In this document: in pieces, positions 1 to 6,756 of the stretch
Position numbering within the stretch: the stretch's first letter is position 1
Layout: each line of letters opens with the position of its first letter
DNA from: Chitinophaga pinensis
GTDB taxonomy: Bacteria; Bacteroidota; Bacteroidia; Chitinophagales; Chitinophagaceae
NCBI GenBank assembly: GCA_943331145.2
Contig: CALQKL020000107.1
Span: 1 to 7,350 of the forward strand
Direction: 5' to 3'
DNA length: 7,350 bases
The notes under the pieces: model-generated
Told to the model about the DNA's origin: nothing
Seen by the model: only the letters and a program-made list of their open reading frames with translations
Database searches by the model: none
Translations under genes and position numbers: made by a program

Positions 1-1290
1 CAAAATCATTTTTCGGTAAATCAATACAATGCAACAACTGGCTTATTTGTAAAAACGTTGTTTGAAGAAACGGATGCTAAATACGCTGAGCCATTGGTGC
101 CGATGCAATTTGTAAAAAACAACCCAACACAATTTATTTGGCAAAGCAAAAGAGATGGCTGGAACCATTTATATCTCTACAATGCAGATGGCAAATTGAT
201 TTCTCAACTTACAAAAGGCAATTGGGAAGTAACCGAAGTAAAAGGGTTTGATGAAAAAGGAGAAAACTTATTTTTTGTGTCAACCATTGTATCTCCCATT
301 TCAAAAAACTTGTGCAGTATAAATTTGAAAACCGGAAAAGTAAAAACAATTACAGAAGGCGATCAAGTGCATATCAATTCGTTTAGCACTGATGGAGCTT
401 ATGTTTTAGATAATTTTAGCAATCCCACTAATCCAAGAACGATACAATTAATTGATACGAAATCTGGAAAGAAAAAAACATTGTTGACTTCATCTAATCC
501 ATTGGCAAATTTTAAGCAAGGCGCATTAAGCATTTTTACCATTAAAAATAATAAAGGAGATGATTTGTATTGCAGGTTATTTAAGCCAACAGATTTTGAT
601 AGTACAAGAAAATACCCTGTAGTTGTATATTGGTATGGAGGTCCGCATGCGCAAATGATTACCAATAGTTGGAATGGTGGCGCAGGAGATTATTGGTTTC
701 AGTATATGGCAGAAAGAGGTTTTGTAGTATTTACTTTAGATACAAGAGGTAGTTCAAATAGAGGTAAAGCATTTGAGCAAGAAATACATAGAAATGCGGG
801 TAAATATCAAATGGAAGATTTGATGTCGGGTGTAAATTATTTAAACGAATTGTCTTTCACGGATAAAAATAAAATGGGTTTATTTGGTTGGAGCTATGGA
901 GGCTTTATGACAATAGATTTCATGCTGAATCATCCTGGTATTTTTAGAACAGCAGTTGCCGGTGGTCCGGTTACCGATTGGAAGTTTTATGAAATCATGT
1001 ACACAGAACGTTACATGGATTCGCCTCAAGAAAACCCTGATGGTTTTGAAGCAACAGATTTAACCAAACAAATCGAAAAACTTAAAGGAAAATTATTGTT
1101 GATTCATGGGATGCAAGACAATGTAGTGGTCATGCAACATTCTGTAAATTTAGTAAAAGCCGCTGTGGAAAAAGGTGTCCAAGTAGATTATATGATTTAT
1201 CCAGGACACGAACATAATGTGTTGGGAAAAGATAGGGCGCATTTGTACAAAAAAGTAACTGATTATTTCATGCAAAATTTAGCACAATAA
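1..1290 (+). CDS. S9 family peptidase, DPP IV / prolyl tripeptidyl peptidase type (5' truncated)
   Basis: This is the C-terminal 429 residues of a serine exopeptidase that removes N-terminal di- or tripeptides after proline, normally exported to the periplasm or cell surface. The reading frame is open from base 1, so the start lies upstream; the TTG at 58 falls inside a conserved propeller stretch and is not the start. The first ~180 residues are the end of the DPP IV beta-propeller, with the family motif RDGWNHLYLY. The alpha/beta-hydrolase domain follows. In it I see the oxyanion tyrosine in YWYGGP (Tyr codon 634), the nucleophile in GWSYGG (Ser codon 892), the Asp of HGMQDN (codon 1117) and the His of HEHNV (second His, codon 1213). 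The Ser-Asp and Asp-His spacings of 75 and 32 residues match, from memory, the triad of Porphyromonas gingivalis prolyl tripeptidyl peptidase, as does the short tail after the His. About 300 residues should be missing. Whether it releases di- or tripeptides cannot be decided without the N-terminal part. Its stop overlaps the next start by one base. Confidence 0.93.
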   Translation, partial: QNHFSVNQYNATTGLFVKTLFEETDAKYAEPLVPMQFVKNNPTQFIWQSKRDGWNHLYLYNADGKLISQLTKGNWEVTEVKGFDEKGENLFFVSTIVSPISKNLCSINLKTGKVKTITEGDQVHINSFSTDGAYVLDNFSNPTNPRTIQLIDTKSGKKKTLLTSSNPLANFKQGALSIFTIKNNKGDDLYCRLFKPTDFDSTRKYPVVVYWYGGPHAQMITNSWNGGAGDYWFQYMAERGFVVFTLDTRGSSNRGKAFEQEIHRNAGKYQMEDLMSGVNYLNELSFTDKNKMGLFGWSYGGFMTIDFMLNHPGIFRTAVAGGPVTDWKFYEIMYTERYMDSPQENPDGFEATDLTKQIEKLKGKLLLIHGMQDNVVVMQHSVNLVKAAVEKGVQVDYMIYPGHEHNVLGKDRAHLYKKVTDYFMQNLAQ

Positions 1291-2177
1291 TGAACATATT
1301 GACAATCGATAATCTTTCCAAAAACTATGGCAAGATTCAGGCGTTACAGCAAGTGAGTTTTTCTGTTCCTCAAGGCACGGTCTACGGAATTTTAGGGCCT
1401 AACGGTAGTGGTAAAACGACGATGCTTGGAATTGTAATGGATGTGCTTAAATCTTCTGGTGGAAGCTATAGATTGTTTGATGAAATGCCAAATGAAACGC
1501 ATAGAAAAAGAATGGGCACCTTACTGGAAACGCCTAATTTTTATCATTATTTATCAGCTGTTCAAAATTTAAAAATTGCTGCAAAAATCAAGCAGCGCGG
1601 AGAAGATGATATTGATCGTGTAATAGAAGTAGTAGGACTAACACAAAGAAAAAATTCGCCGTTTAGTTCTTATAGTTTAGGGATGAAACAACGCTTAGCT
1701 ATTGGAAGTGCGTTATTAGGAAATCCTGAAGTATTGGTTTTAGATGAACCTACAAATGGATTAGATCCTGTTGGGATTGCTGAAATTCGTTCGTTAATTA
1801 TGTCATTAGCAAGCCAAGGAAAAACAATCATTATGGCTAGTCACATGCTTGATGAAGTAGAGAAAGTTTGTACCCATGTGGCGATATTAAAGTATGGCAA
1901 ATTAATTGCCTCTGGTGATGTGAATGAAATTTTAGTAAACGAAGATGTTGTAGAACTTGCCGCATCAAATTTGGATGCTTTGAAAAATATGTTGACATCG
2001 TTTCCTAATATTTTATCGATTCAAATAAAAGATAAAGCTGTCCAAATGAATTTACCACAAGGCACCGCCAACATGGAATCTATTAATAAATTCTGTTTCG
2101 ATAACAATATTGTTTTAACGCATTTACAATTGAAAAAGAAAAGTTTGGAAACTAAATTTTTAGAACTCACCAATTAA
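1290..2177 (+). CDS. ABC transporter ATP-binding protein (BcrA/NatA-like exporter ATPase)
   Basis: This 295-residue cytoplasmic ATPase should power the permease encoded directly downstream. All nucleotide-binding motifs are present in order: Walker A GPNGSGKTT (residues 36-44), signature YSLGMKQRL (128-136), Walker B LVLDEP (149-154) followed by the D-loop region TNGLD, and the H-loop histidine in ASHMLDE (His185). The Q-loop position reads LLETPNFY, with Glu80 where many ABC proteins have Gln; this is usual in the BcrA/NatA branch and is not a defect. Residues ~215-295 form a C-terminal extension of the kind found in ABC-2 exporter ATPases, ending in the common LETKFLELT pattern. The ATG overlaps the peptidase stop codon (TAATG), and there is no Shine-Dalgarno sequence, so translation is probably coupled. 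The substrate cannot be read from the sequence; drug, peptide or lipid export and Na+ extrusion are all possible in this branch. Confidence 0.96.
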   Translation: MNILTIDNLSKNYGKIQALQQVSFSVPQGTVYGILGPNGSGKTTMLGIVMDVLKSSGGSYRLFDEMPNETHRKRMGTLLETPNFYHYLSAVQNLKIAAKIKQRGEDDIDRVIEVVGLTQRKNSPFSSYSLGMKQRLAIGSALLGNPEVLVLDEPTNGLDPVGIAEIRSLIMSLASQGKTIIMASHMLDEVEKVCTHVAILKYGKLIASGDVNEILVNEDVVELAASNLDALKNMLTSFPNILSIQIKDKAVQMNLPQGTANMESINKFCFDNNIVLTHLQLKKKSLETKFLELTN

Positions 2178-2186
2178 TTTTATAAC

Positions 2187-3011
2187 ATGCTCGAACTTCT
2201 TAAAATAGAATGGCTAAAATTAAAAAACTACAAAGCGTTTTTAATCATCGGTATTTTTTTTATACTCGGTATTTTTATCACCAATTACATGGTGCTTACC
2301 ATATTTAATAAAATGGTGGATAAAACAGAAGCCGGCATGTTGCTGGGTAAATTTATGCCTTATGATTTTAAACATGTATGGCAAACAACCAGTTATGCTT
2401 CAGGGTATATTTTGATTTTGCCGGTAATGTTGCTGATCATGTTGGTAACAAATGAATTTACCTACAAAACAAGTCGTCAAAATATTATTGATGGAATTAG
2501 TCGATTGGATTTCATTCATGTAAAGATAATTTTAGCAACATTATTCGCAATTATTTCAACAATTTTTGTGGTTATAACTGGTTTTGCACTAGCATCTACT
2601 ACTGGAACTGAATTTTCTTTATATGGATTTTCTCAAGTTGGCTACTTTTTTTTAAAAGCCATTACCTATAATTTTATCGCAGTTTTTATCTCGGTATTGA
2701 TTAAACGAACAGGCTTCGCAATTGGCGTTTATTTTATTTACATGAGCGCAGAAAATATCATTGCTCAATTATTAGATGTGTGGAGTATGAAAATTAAAGC
2801 CGATTCTAAATTGGATTTAGGAAGCCTTGGAAGTTACCTTCCAATGAATGCTTCAGATAGTCTTTTGTCATTTCCGGATAACCCTTTTCAATCCTTTGCA
2901 AAAAAAGCGTTTCCAACCGATTATCACTATCTAACTATATCTATAGCATTATTTTTTGTTGTGTTATTTTACTGGTTGAGCAGAAGCATTATTTTGAAGA
3001 AGGACTTGTAA
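2187..3011 (+). CDS. ABC-2 type transporter permease subunit
   Basis: This 274-residue inner-membrane protein is the likely channel partner of the ATPase that ends 9 bases upstream. It has a short cytoplasmic N-terminus (LLKIEWLKLKNYK) and about six hydrophobic segments near residues 17-40, 72-90, 112-136, 154-172, 176-197 and 247-269. The motif NEFTYKTSRQNIIDG (89-103) after the second helix is typical of ABC-2 permeases, where it lies at the cytoplasmic face and probably contacts the ATPase. The loop between helices 1 and 2 and the loop before the last helix are the large polar parts; no extra soluble domain is fused. Length is normal for a half-transporter that works as a dimer with two ATPases. 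The last 23 bases overlap the 3' end of the gene on the opposite strand. Substrate unknown. Confidence 0.9.
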   Translation: MLELLKIEWLKLKNYKAFLIIGIFFILGIFITNYMVLTIFNKMVDKTEAGMLLGKFMPYDFKHVWQTTSYASGYILILPVMLLIMLVTNEFTYKTSRQNIIDGISRLDFIHVKIILATLFAIISTIFVVITGFALASTTGTEFSLYGFSQVGYFFLKAITYNFIAVFISVLIKRTGFAIGVYFIYMSAENIIAQLLDVWSMKIKADSKLDLGSLGSYLPMNASDSLLSFPDNPFQSFAKKAFPTDYHYLTISIALFFVVLFYWLSRSIILKKDL

Positions 3012-3921
3012 GTTCTTTTAATGCAGCATCAATGCTTGGGTAATAAAAAGTAAAACCTGTTGATTTTATTTTCTCGCTTGAAACGGTGGTGCTTTTTAAT
3101 ATCTCTATACTACTTTCTCCAAGCATAATTTTTAAGATAAAACTAGGTACATGCATTGGGATAAAAAAACTACCCCTCAGCAATTTTGCTAAAGTTAATG
3201 TAAGCGTTTTATTGTTTACGGGCCTTGGTGCTACAGCATTGAAACTACCAGATAGCTTTGTATTTTCGATAGCATGAATAAACATTCGGCATAAGTCCTC
3301 AACATGAATCCAACTGATCATTTGTTTGCCATTTCCTAAAATAGCCGCAATGCCCATTTGAAGTGGTTTTTTAAATTCAACCAACGCGCCTCCTTCATTA
3401 CTTAATACAATTCCTGTTCTTAATTTACAAACCCGAATCCCCATAATTTCAGCAGTAGAAATACTTTCTTCCCATTGTCTGCAAGTCGTTCCTAAAAAAT
3501 CTACTTCAGCTGGATCCGTTTCCACAAATGCGTAATCTGTTTTTTTATCAGGGCCATACCAACCAATGGCTGATGAGCTGACAATTGATTTTACTTGATG
3601 ATTTCCTTTTTTTAATGCATCTACCAACAATAAACTACTTCTTGTTCTGCTTGATAAAATTTCCTTTTTATAAGATGATGTCCATCTTTTATCCACCACA
3701 CCCGCGCCAGCAAGATGAATGATACCATCTGCTTTAGATATCGCTTCCATGTTAACGGTTTGCTTATCAACGTCCCATAAAGCATAGCTGATTTCTGGCG
3801 TATTTATTTTATCTTTTAATGACCTGCTGAGGATAATCACTTTGTAGTTTTTCTCTACTAGCATTTTGGTTAATGCTTTTCCTACAAGTCCGGTTCCCCC
3901 TGTTATTAATATTGTTTGCAT
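2989..3921 (-). CDS. SDR-family NAD(P)-binding protein, TIGR01777 / YfcH type (epimerase-like)
   Basis: This 310-residue cytoplasmic protein belongs to the atypical extended short-chain dehydrogenases annotated as TIGR01777 or 'epimerase family protein' (E. coli YfcH, human SDR39U1). The N-terminal Rossmann fold shows TGGTGLVG (residues 7-14) and SRS after the second strand. The family stretch IIHLAG ... KRWTSSYKKEILSSR (67-92) is clear, as are SSSAIGWYG (115-123), GTTCRQWE (144-151), LRTGIVLS, and GNGKQMISWIHVEDL. The C-terminal ~50 residues match the DUF1731 domain typical of the family (LGESS ... STGFTFYYPSIDAALKEL). The enzymatic reaction is not established for this family, so I give no substrate. 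I start it at the ATG at 3921, which puts the Rossmann motif at the usual distance; the in-frame TTG at 3936 would add five residues with no support. It is convergent with the permease and overlaps it by 23 bases. It appears monocistronic. Confidence 0.93.
   Translation of the reverse strand: MQTILITGGTGLVGKALTKMLVEKNYKVIILSRSLKDKINTPEISYALWDVDKQTVNMEAISKADGIIHLAGAGVVDKRWTSSYKKEILSSRTRSSLLLVDALKKGNHQVKSIVSSSAIGWYGPDKKTDYAFVETDPAEVDFLGTTCRQWEESISTAEIMGIRVCKLRTGIVLSNEGGALVEFKKPLQMGIAAILGNGKQMISWIHVEDLCRMFIHAIENTKLSGSFNAVAPRPVNNKTLTLTLAKLLRGSFFIPMHVPSFILKIMLGESSIEILKSTTVSSEKIKSTGFTFYYPSIDAALKELTSPSSK
2998..3019 (+). terminator. weak hairpin at the convergent gene ends (possible terminator)
   Basis: Bases 2998-3006 can pair with 3011-3019 around a short loop and finish in TTTT. 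The stem is mostly A-U with two G-U pairs, so it is weak, and in the minus direction the wobble pairs become mismatches. It sits on the permease stop codon, inside the 3' overlap of the two convergent genes, where a terminator would be expected. Offered only as a candidate. Confidence 0.2.
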
Positions 3922-3933
3922 AATTATATTCAA

Positions 3934-3963
3934 CAAATATTTGATTATTTTGTTTTAGACAAG
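3934..3963 (-). promoter_or_regulatory. possible Bacteroidota-type promoter for the SDR gene
   Basis: On the minus strand there is a TTG (3962-3960), an 18-base spacer, and AATATTTG (3941-3934), which matches the Bacteroidota -7 consensus TAnnTTTG in all but the first base. It ends 12 bases before the ATG at 3921, so the mRNA leader would be very short. In AT-rich DNA such matches arise by chance, so confidence is low. Confidence 0.3.
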
Positions 3964-3999
3964 TTAGTGTAAAGGCAATTATTTTATACGAATGAATAA

Positions 4000-4038
4000 T
4001 CTTGTTTAAATTCAATTTTATTTCCATTTTGAACAAGA
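4000..4038. repeat. inverted repeat in the divergent intergenic region
   Basis: The arm TCTTGTTTAAA (4000-4010) is complementary to TTTGAACAAGA (4028-4038) over 11 positions, with one G-U pair in plus-strand RNA and a 17-base loop. No clear T-run follows on either strand, so it does not look like a terminator. It lies upstream of the putative start sites of both divergent genes, a position more consistent with a DNA-level operator or with chance in AT-rich sequence. Confidence 0.35.
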
Positions 4039-4062
4039 AAATAAGAGATATTTCATTTTTAT

Positions 4063-4093
4063 GCTAAACATTTAGCGTTACCCATGTTTTAGC
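4063..4093. promoter_or_regulatory. palindrome plus third half-site, candidate operator upstream of the secreted-protein gene
   Basis: GCTAAA (4063-4068) and TTTAGC (4071-4076) form a perfect palindrome with a 2-base centre. A third copy of TTTAGC occurs at 4088-4093, 17 bases after the second. Read the other way, TGCTAAACAT (4062-4071) pairs with ATGTTTTAGCA (4084-4094), leaving one bulged base. The group ends 3 bases before a possible -7 box and covers the position expected for the -33 element, as a transcription-factor site would. Which regulator, if any, binds is unknown. Confidence 0.35.
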
Positions 4094-4096
4094 ACT

Positions 4097-4104
4097 TAAA
4101 TTTA
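4097..4104 (+). promoter_or_regulatory. possible -7 element (TAAATTTA) before the secreted-protein gene
   Basis: TAAATTTA matches the Bacteroidota -7 consensus TAnnTTTG at 7 of 8 positions. It ends only 5 bases before the ATG at 4110, so transcription from it would begin close to that ATG. The message would then be nearly leaderless, or translation would begin at the in-frame ATG at 4131. No clear TTG element is seen at the -33 position. Confidence 0.3.
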
Positions 4105-4109
4105 CGATT

Positions 4110-5672
4110 ATGAATACAATAGTTTCTAAAATGTGTCATGCTTCAAATAGCGGTTATAAAATAATTGTTGTGTTGGGAATTGTTGTTTTATTTTTAGTTC
4201 ATCATACTTCTGCACAAAATTTAATGTTTTCAGAAATTCAAAAAAAAGACAATAAAAATATAAAATTTGAAATTTTAGGTAAAATAGATGGGCACTATTT
4301 GGTGTATAAAAATATTTCAAGAACGCATTTTATTTCAACCTATGATTTACAAATGCAATTAATAGAAACAAATACTTTAGCGTTTTTGCCTGAAAATCTT
4401 TTTGATTTAGATTTTATAAGATATCCAGATTATTTCATTGTATTGTTTCAATATCAAAAAAATAAAACGGTTTATTGTAATGCGGCAAAAGTTGATATTC
4501 ATGGCAAATTATTGCAACCGATTAACGTTTTAAATTCCACAAATATTGGCTTTTTTGCAAGCCAAAAAATATTCAAAACTGTTTACAGCGAGGATAAAAA
4601 ACAGATTCTTGTATTTAAGAAAAATGTAAAAAATGATGTCATTTCTCTTGAAGCAAAATTGTATAACACCAGTTTTTTATTGATTGATTCTGTGTTTCAG
4701 CAATACAGCTTTAATGTTCGAAAAGAAAATTTCACAGACTGCTCAATTGACAATTTGGGTAATATCTATTTTATTAAAGAGAGTACAGCATTTAATGGAG
4801 ATAATATTAAAGGATTAGAATTATACCAACATCAAATCAACCAAATTGGGTTTGTTAATTTGCCAATTAACCTTAATGGATATTTTCTAACAGGGTCGTG
4901 TTTAAAAGTAGATAACGTCAATAAAAAAATTCTATTAAATGCATTCTATTTAGAAGAGAAACAGGATATAGCAGAAGGGCTGTTTAGTGCAGTTATTAAT
5001 TCTGCAAATTTCGTTACTGAAAAATCCATGTTTAATTTATTTTCAGAAGATGTAAAAAAAAGTTTACAATCAGAGAAGTATAAAAAAAACAATCAGCAAA
5101 TAATATTACCTGAAAATATTCTGCTCAAAAAAAATGGAAGTTTTATTTTAATGGCCGAAGACAATTATACAGAATCGGTTTATAATAACAACCAGTTTAA
5201 CAATTTAAATTATTATGACCCAAGCTCGGGATATGCTTCAAATGATTATTTTTTATACAACCAAAATTATAATAATTACAGATCAAACAATTCGTTAAAC
5301 AATATAAATGCTTTGCGCTATTATTTTAAAGACATAGTGATGGTTGGAATTGGCGAAGATTTACAGATGGAATGGGTGAATCAAATTAAAAAAAATCAAG
5401 TTGATGTAGAACAAGATAATTTCCTTTCGTTTACTACATTAAACTTAGGATCTCAAATTCAATATCTATTCATTGATAAAGATCCTCAACACGAAATAAT
5501 AAGCATTCATGGATTGTTCTCAGATGGCTCGATAAAAAGGTATCCAGCAATAAAAAGTCGCCAATTGGGCTACGAATTCATGCCTCGATTATCTAAGCAG
5601 GTGGGAAGCAAAGAATTGTTTATGCCTTTTATTTATATGGGTAAAATTGGGTTTTCCAAAATCATTTTTTAA
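4110..5672 (+). CDS. secreted protein of unknown function with Asn/Tyr-rich segment
   Basis: I do not recognise this 520-residue protein. An N-terminal signal peptide is clear: Lys17, a hydrophobic core at residues 18-30, and a probable cleavage after TSA (residue 35), giving a mature protein starting QNLMF. No lipobox cysteine follows the core, so it is probably periplasmic or released. The rest consists of short hydrophobic/polar alternating stretches (for example VDIHGKLLQPINVL) that suggest many beta-strands, perhaps a propeller-like fold. Residues 352-405 are low complexity: 28 of 54 are Asn or Tyr. No catalytic motif, membrane helix or recognisable type IX secretion C-terminal domain is visible; the chain ends in GKIGFSKIIF. 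The start may be the ATG at 4110, or the ATG at 4131, which gives a shorter, more usual signal-peptide n-region. Base composition is as AT-rich as its neighbours. It has its own upstream region and is not tightly coupled to the next gene. Confidence 0.85.
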   Translation: MNTIVSKMCHASNSGYKIIVVLGIVVLFLVHHTSAQNLMFSEIQKKDNKNIKFEILGKIDGHYLVYKNISRTHFISTYDLQMQLIETNTLAFLPENLFDLDFIRYPDYFIVLFQYQKNKTVYCNAAKVDIHGKLLQPINVLNSTNIGFFASQKIFKTVYSEDKKQILVFKKNVKNDVISLEAKLYNTSFLLIDSVFQQYSFNVRKENFTDCSIDNLGNIYFIKESTAFNGDNIKGLELYQHQINQIGFVNLPINLNGYFLTGSCLKVDNVNKKILLNAFYLEEKQDIAEGLFSAVINSANFVTEKSMFNLFSEDVKKSLQSEKYKKNNQQIILPENILLKKNGSFILMAEDNYTESVYNNNQFNNLNYYDPSSGYASNDYFLYNQNYNNYRSNNSLNNINALRYYFKDIVMVGIGEDLQMEWVNQIKKNQVDVEQDNFLSFTTLNLGSQIQYLFIDKDPQHEIISIHGLFSDGSIKRYPAIKSRQLGYEFMPRLSKQVGSKELFMPFIYMGKIGFSKIIF

Positions 5673-5693
5673 TCATTTTTAAACACAATTTCA

Positions 5694-5720
5694 TTACCTT
5701 CATTTTTATTTACCTTCATT
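5694..5720 (+). repeat. direct repeat of TTACCTTCATT before the DUF6427-like gene
   Basis: The 11-mer TTACCTTCATT occurs at 5694-5704 and again at 5710-5720, a 16-base period. Each copy contains TACCTTCA, which matches the -7 consensus TAnnTTTG in six of eight positions. The second copy ends 11 bases before the GTG start. It may be a duplicated promoter element or a binding site. Another short tandem repeat, AATCATTTTT at 5660-5669 and 5671-5680, lies just before it and overlaps the preceding stop codon. Confidence 0.4.
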
Positions 5721-5731
5721 AAACTTAAATT

Positions 5732-6706
5732 GTGATAGGCAGTTTTAAAGCCAATAATCCCCGAAATAATTTCTTACTGTTGATATATGGTTTGGCATTA
5801 AACTGGCCATTGTTTTTTAAGCCAGCGCCTACTACAATAAACAGCAACGACACCTTTTTATTTCAATATTTATTTGGCATTTTCAATAGATATGTAAATG
5901 ACGCAATAATTGGAGGTGTCGCATTTTTTATCCTTTTCCTGCAAGCTGTAATTTTAAATAAGATTTCTACAGATCAAAAATTATTTCAAAGAAATAACTA
6001 TCTCACCGGGATGAGTTATTTGTTGATTACTTCTATTTTTCACATCGGATTCAGTTCGACGTTGGTTTCTTTAAGTTTATTTATATGGATTTTGACTATT
6101 TTATTTAATTTGTCCAATCATGGGAACCCCAAAAAAAATATTTTTAATTTAGGTTTATTAACAGGGTTTTCCATTTTGATATTCTTCCCAATGTTTTTAT
6201 TTGTATTTGTTGTATTATTCGGGTTATTGATATTTAGACCTTTTAGAATTCAAGAGTGGTTCATTGTAATTTTAGGAATAATTACACCTTTTTATTTTTT
6301 ATTTTCTTTTGCTTTTTTACTAGACAAATTTGAAATATTGCAATTTCCCAGTCTACATTTTTTATTTCCAAAATTTCGTTTGTCAAATTTTGAAATTGTT
6401 AGTGTATTTCTAACGCTACTTCTTACCATTATTGGATTTCTATTTACCCAATCTAATATGCGAAAATTATTGGTTCAATCTCGTAATTGCTGGACGATTA
6501 TATCGACATTTTTATTTTTCGCTTTATTTATTCCACTTTTTAATAAAACGCCTGAATTTCAATACACCATATTTTCTTTCGCTCCAGCTTCAATTTTTGT
6601 AGCTTCAACTTTTTATTATCCAGAAAAAAAATGGTTTTTAAATTTATCACATTGGATATTATTTGCCCTTTCTCTTATTAATGGATACTTTTTTATCTTT
6701 CATTAA
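5732..6706 (+). CDS. polytopic membrane protein, DUF6427-like, GTG start
   Basis: This 324-residue inner-membrane protein has roughly eight to ten hydrophobic segments, near residues 14-29, 58-75, 93-104, 110-127, 139-168, 176-197, 221-238, 254-270, 278-294 and 305-322. The opening MIGSFKANNPRNN and the stretch RPFRIQEWFIVILGIITPF (169-187) resemble the Bacteroidota family annotated as DUF6427; I recall that family from general features and could not test the match. The function is unknown. The only reasonable start is GTG at 5732: an in-frame TAA lies at 5726-5728 and the next in-frame ATG is at residue 94, deep inside the membrane region. There is no catalytic motif. It ends 50 bases before purQ, in the same orientation, but purQ has its own likely promoter. 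Phe is unusually frequent, in keeping with an AT-rich membrane-protein gene. Confidence 0.85.
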   Translation: MIGSFKANNPRNNFLLLIYGLALNWPLFFKPAPTTINSNDTFLFQYLFGIFNRYVNDAIIGGVAFFILFLQAVILNKISTDQKLFQRNNYLTGMSYLLITSIFHIGFSSTLVSLSLFIWILTILFNLSNHGNPKKNIFNLGLLTGFSILIFFPMFLFVFVVLFGLLIFRPFRIQEWFIVILGIITPFYFLFSFAFLLDKFEILQFPSLHFLFPKFRLSNFEIVSVFLTLLLTIIGFLFTQSNMRKLLVQSRNCWTIISTFLFFALFIPLFNKTPEFQYTIFSFAPASIFVASTFYYPEKKWFLNLSHWILFALSLINGYFFIFH

Positions 6707-6717
6707 ACCCTAAGCTG

Positions 6718-6725
6718 TAAATTTG
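6718..6725 (+). promoter_or_regulatory. -7 promoter element (TAAATTTG) upstream of purQ
   Basis: TAAATTTG is an exact match to the Bacteroidota -7 consensus TAnnTTTG and lies 31 bases before the purQ ATG, leaving a leader of about 25 bases. The -33 element is not clear: TTTA at 6692-6695 (22-base spacing) is the nearest candidate. The preceding gene ends at 6706, so the -33 region would lie inside its coding sequence. No purine riboswitch fits in the 50-base gap. Confidence 0.5.
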
Positions 6726-6756
6726 CGACATTATTCAAAATGTAAAACTCCAAAAA

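Noticed and set aside
58..60. TTG as a possible start of the S9 peptidase
   Set aside because: The frame is open to base 1 and the translated residues before it (QNHFSVNQYNATTGLFVK) fit the DPP IV propeller, so the gene begins upstream of the window.
399..665. Minus-strand open frame of 88 codons
   Set aside because: It lies wholly inside the conserved peptidase gene on the other strand and encodes nothing recognisable.
1527..1532. Glutamate in place of the Q-loop glutamine of the ABC ATPase as a sign of inactivity
   Set aside because: This substitution is normal in the BcrA/NatA branch, and every other motif is intact.
3086..3277. Plus-strand open frame of 63 codons
   Set aside because: It is antisense to the conserved C-terminal part of the SDR-family gene.
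3809..4036. Minus-strand open frame of 75 codons covering the SDR gene start and the spacer
   Set aside because: It is in a different frame from the SDR gene, overlaps its Rossmann motif, and has a basic low-complexity composition with no recognisable domain.
4126..4320. Minus-strand open frame of 64 codons
   Set aside because: It is antisense to the signal peptide and start of the secreted-protein gene, with no recognisable features.
5163..5324. Asn/Tyr-rich segment as an in-frame nucleotide repeat
   Set aside because: The codons vary and I see no regular repeat unit in the DNA; it is compositional bias rather than a tandem repeat.
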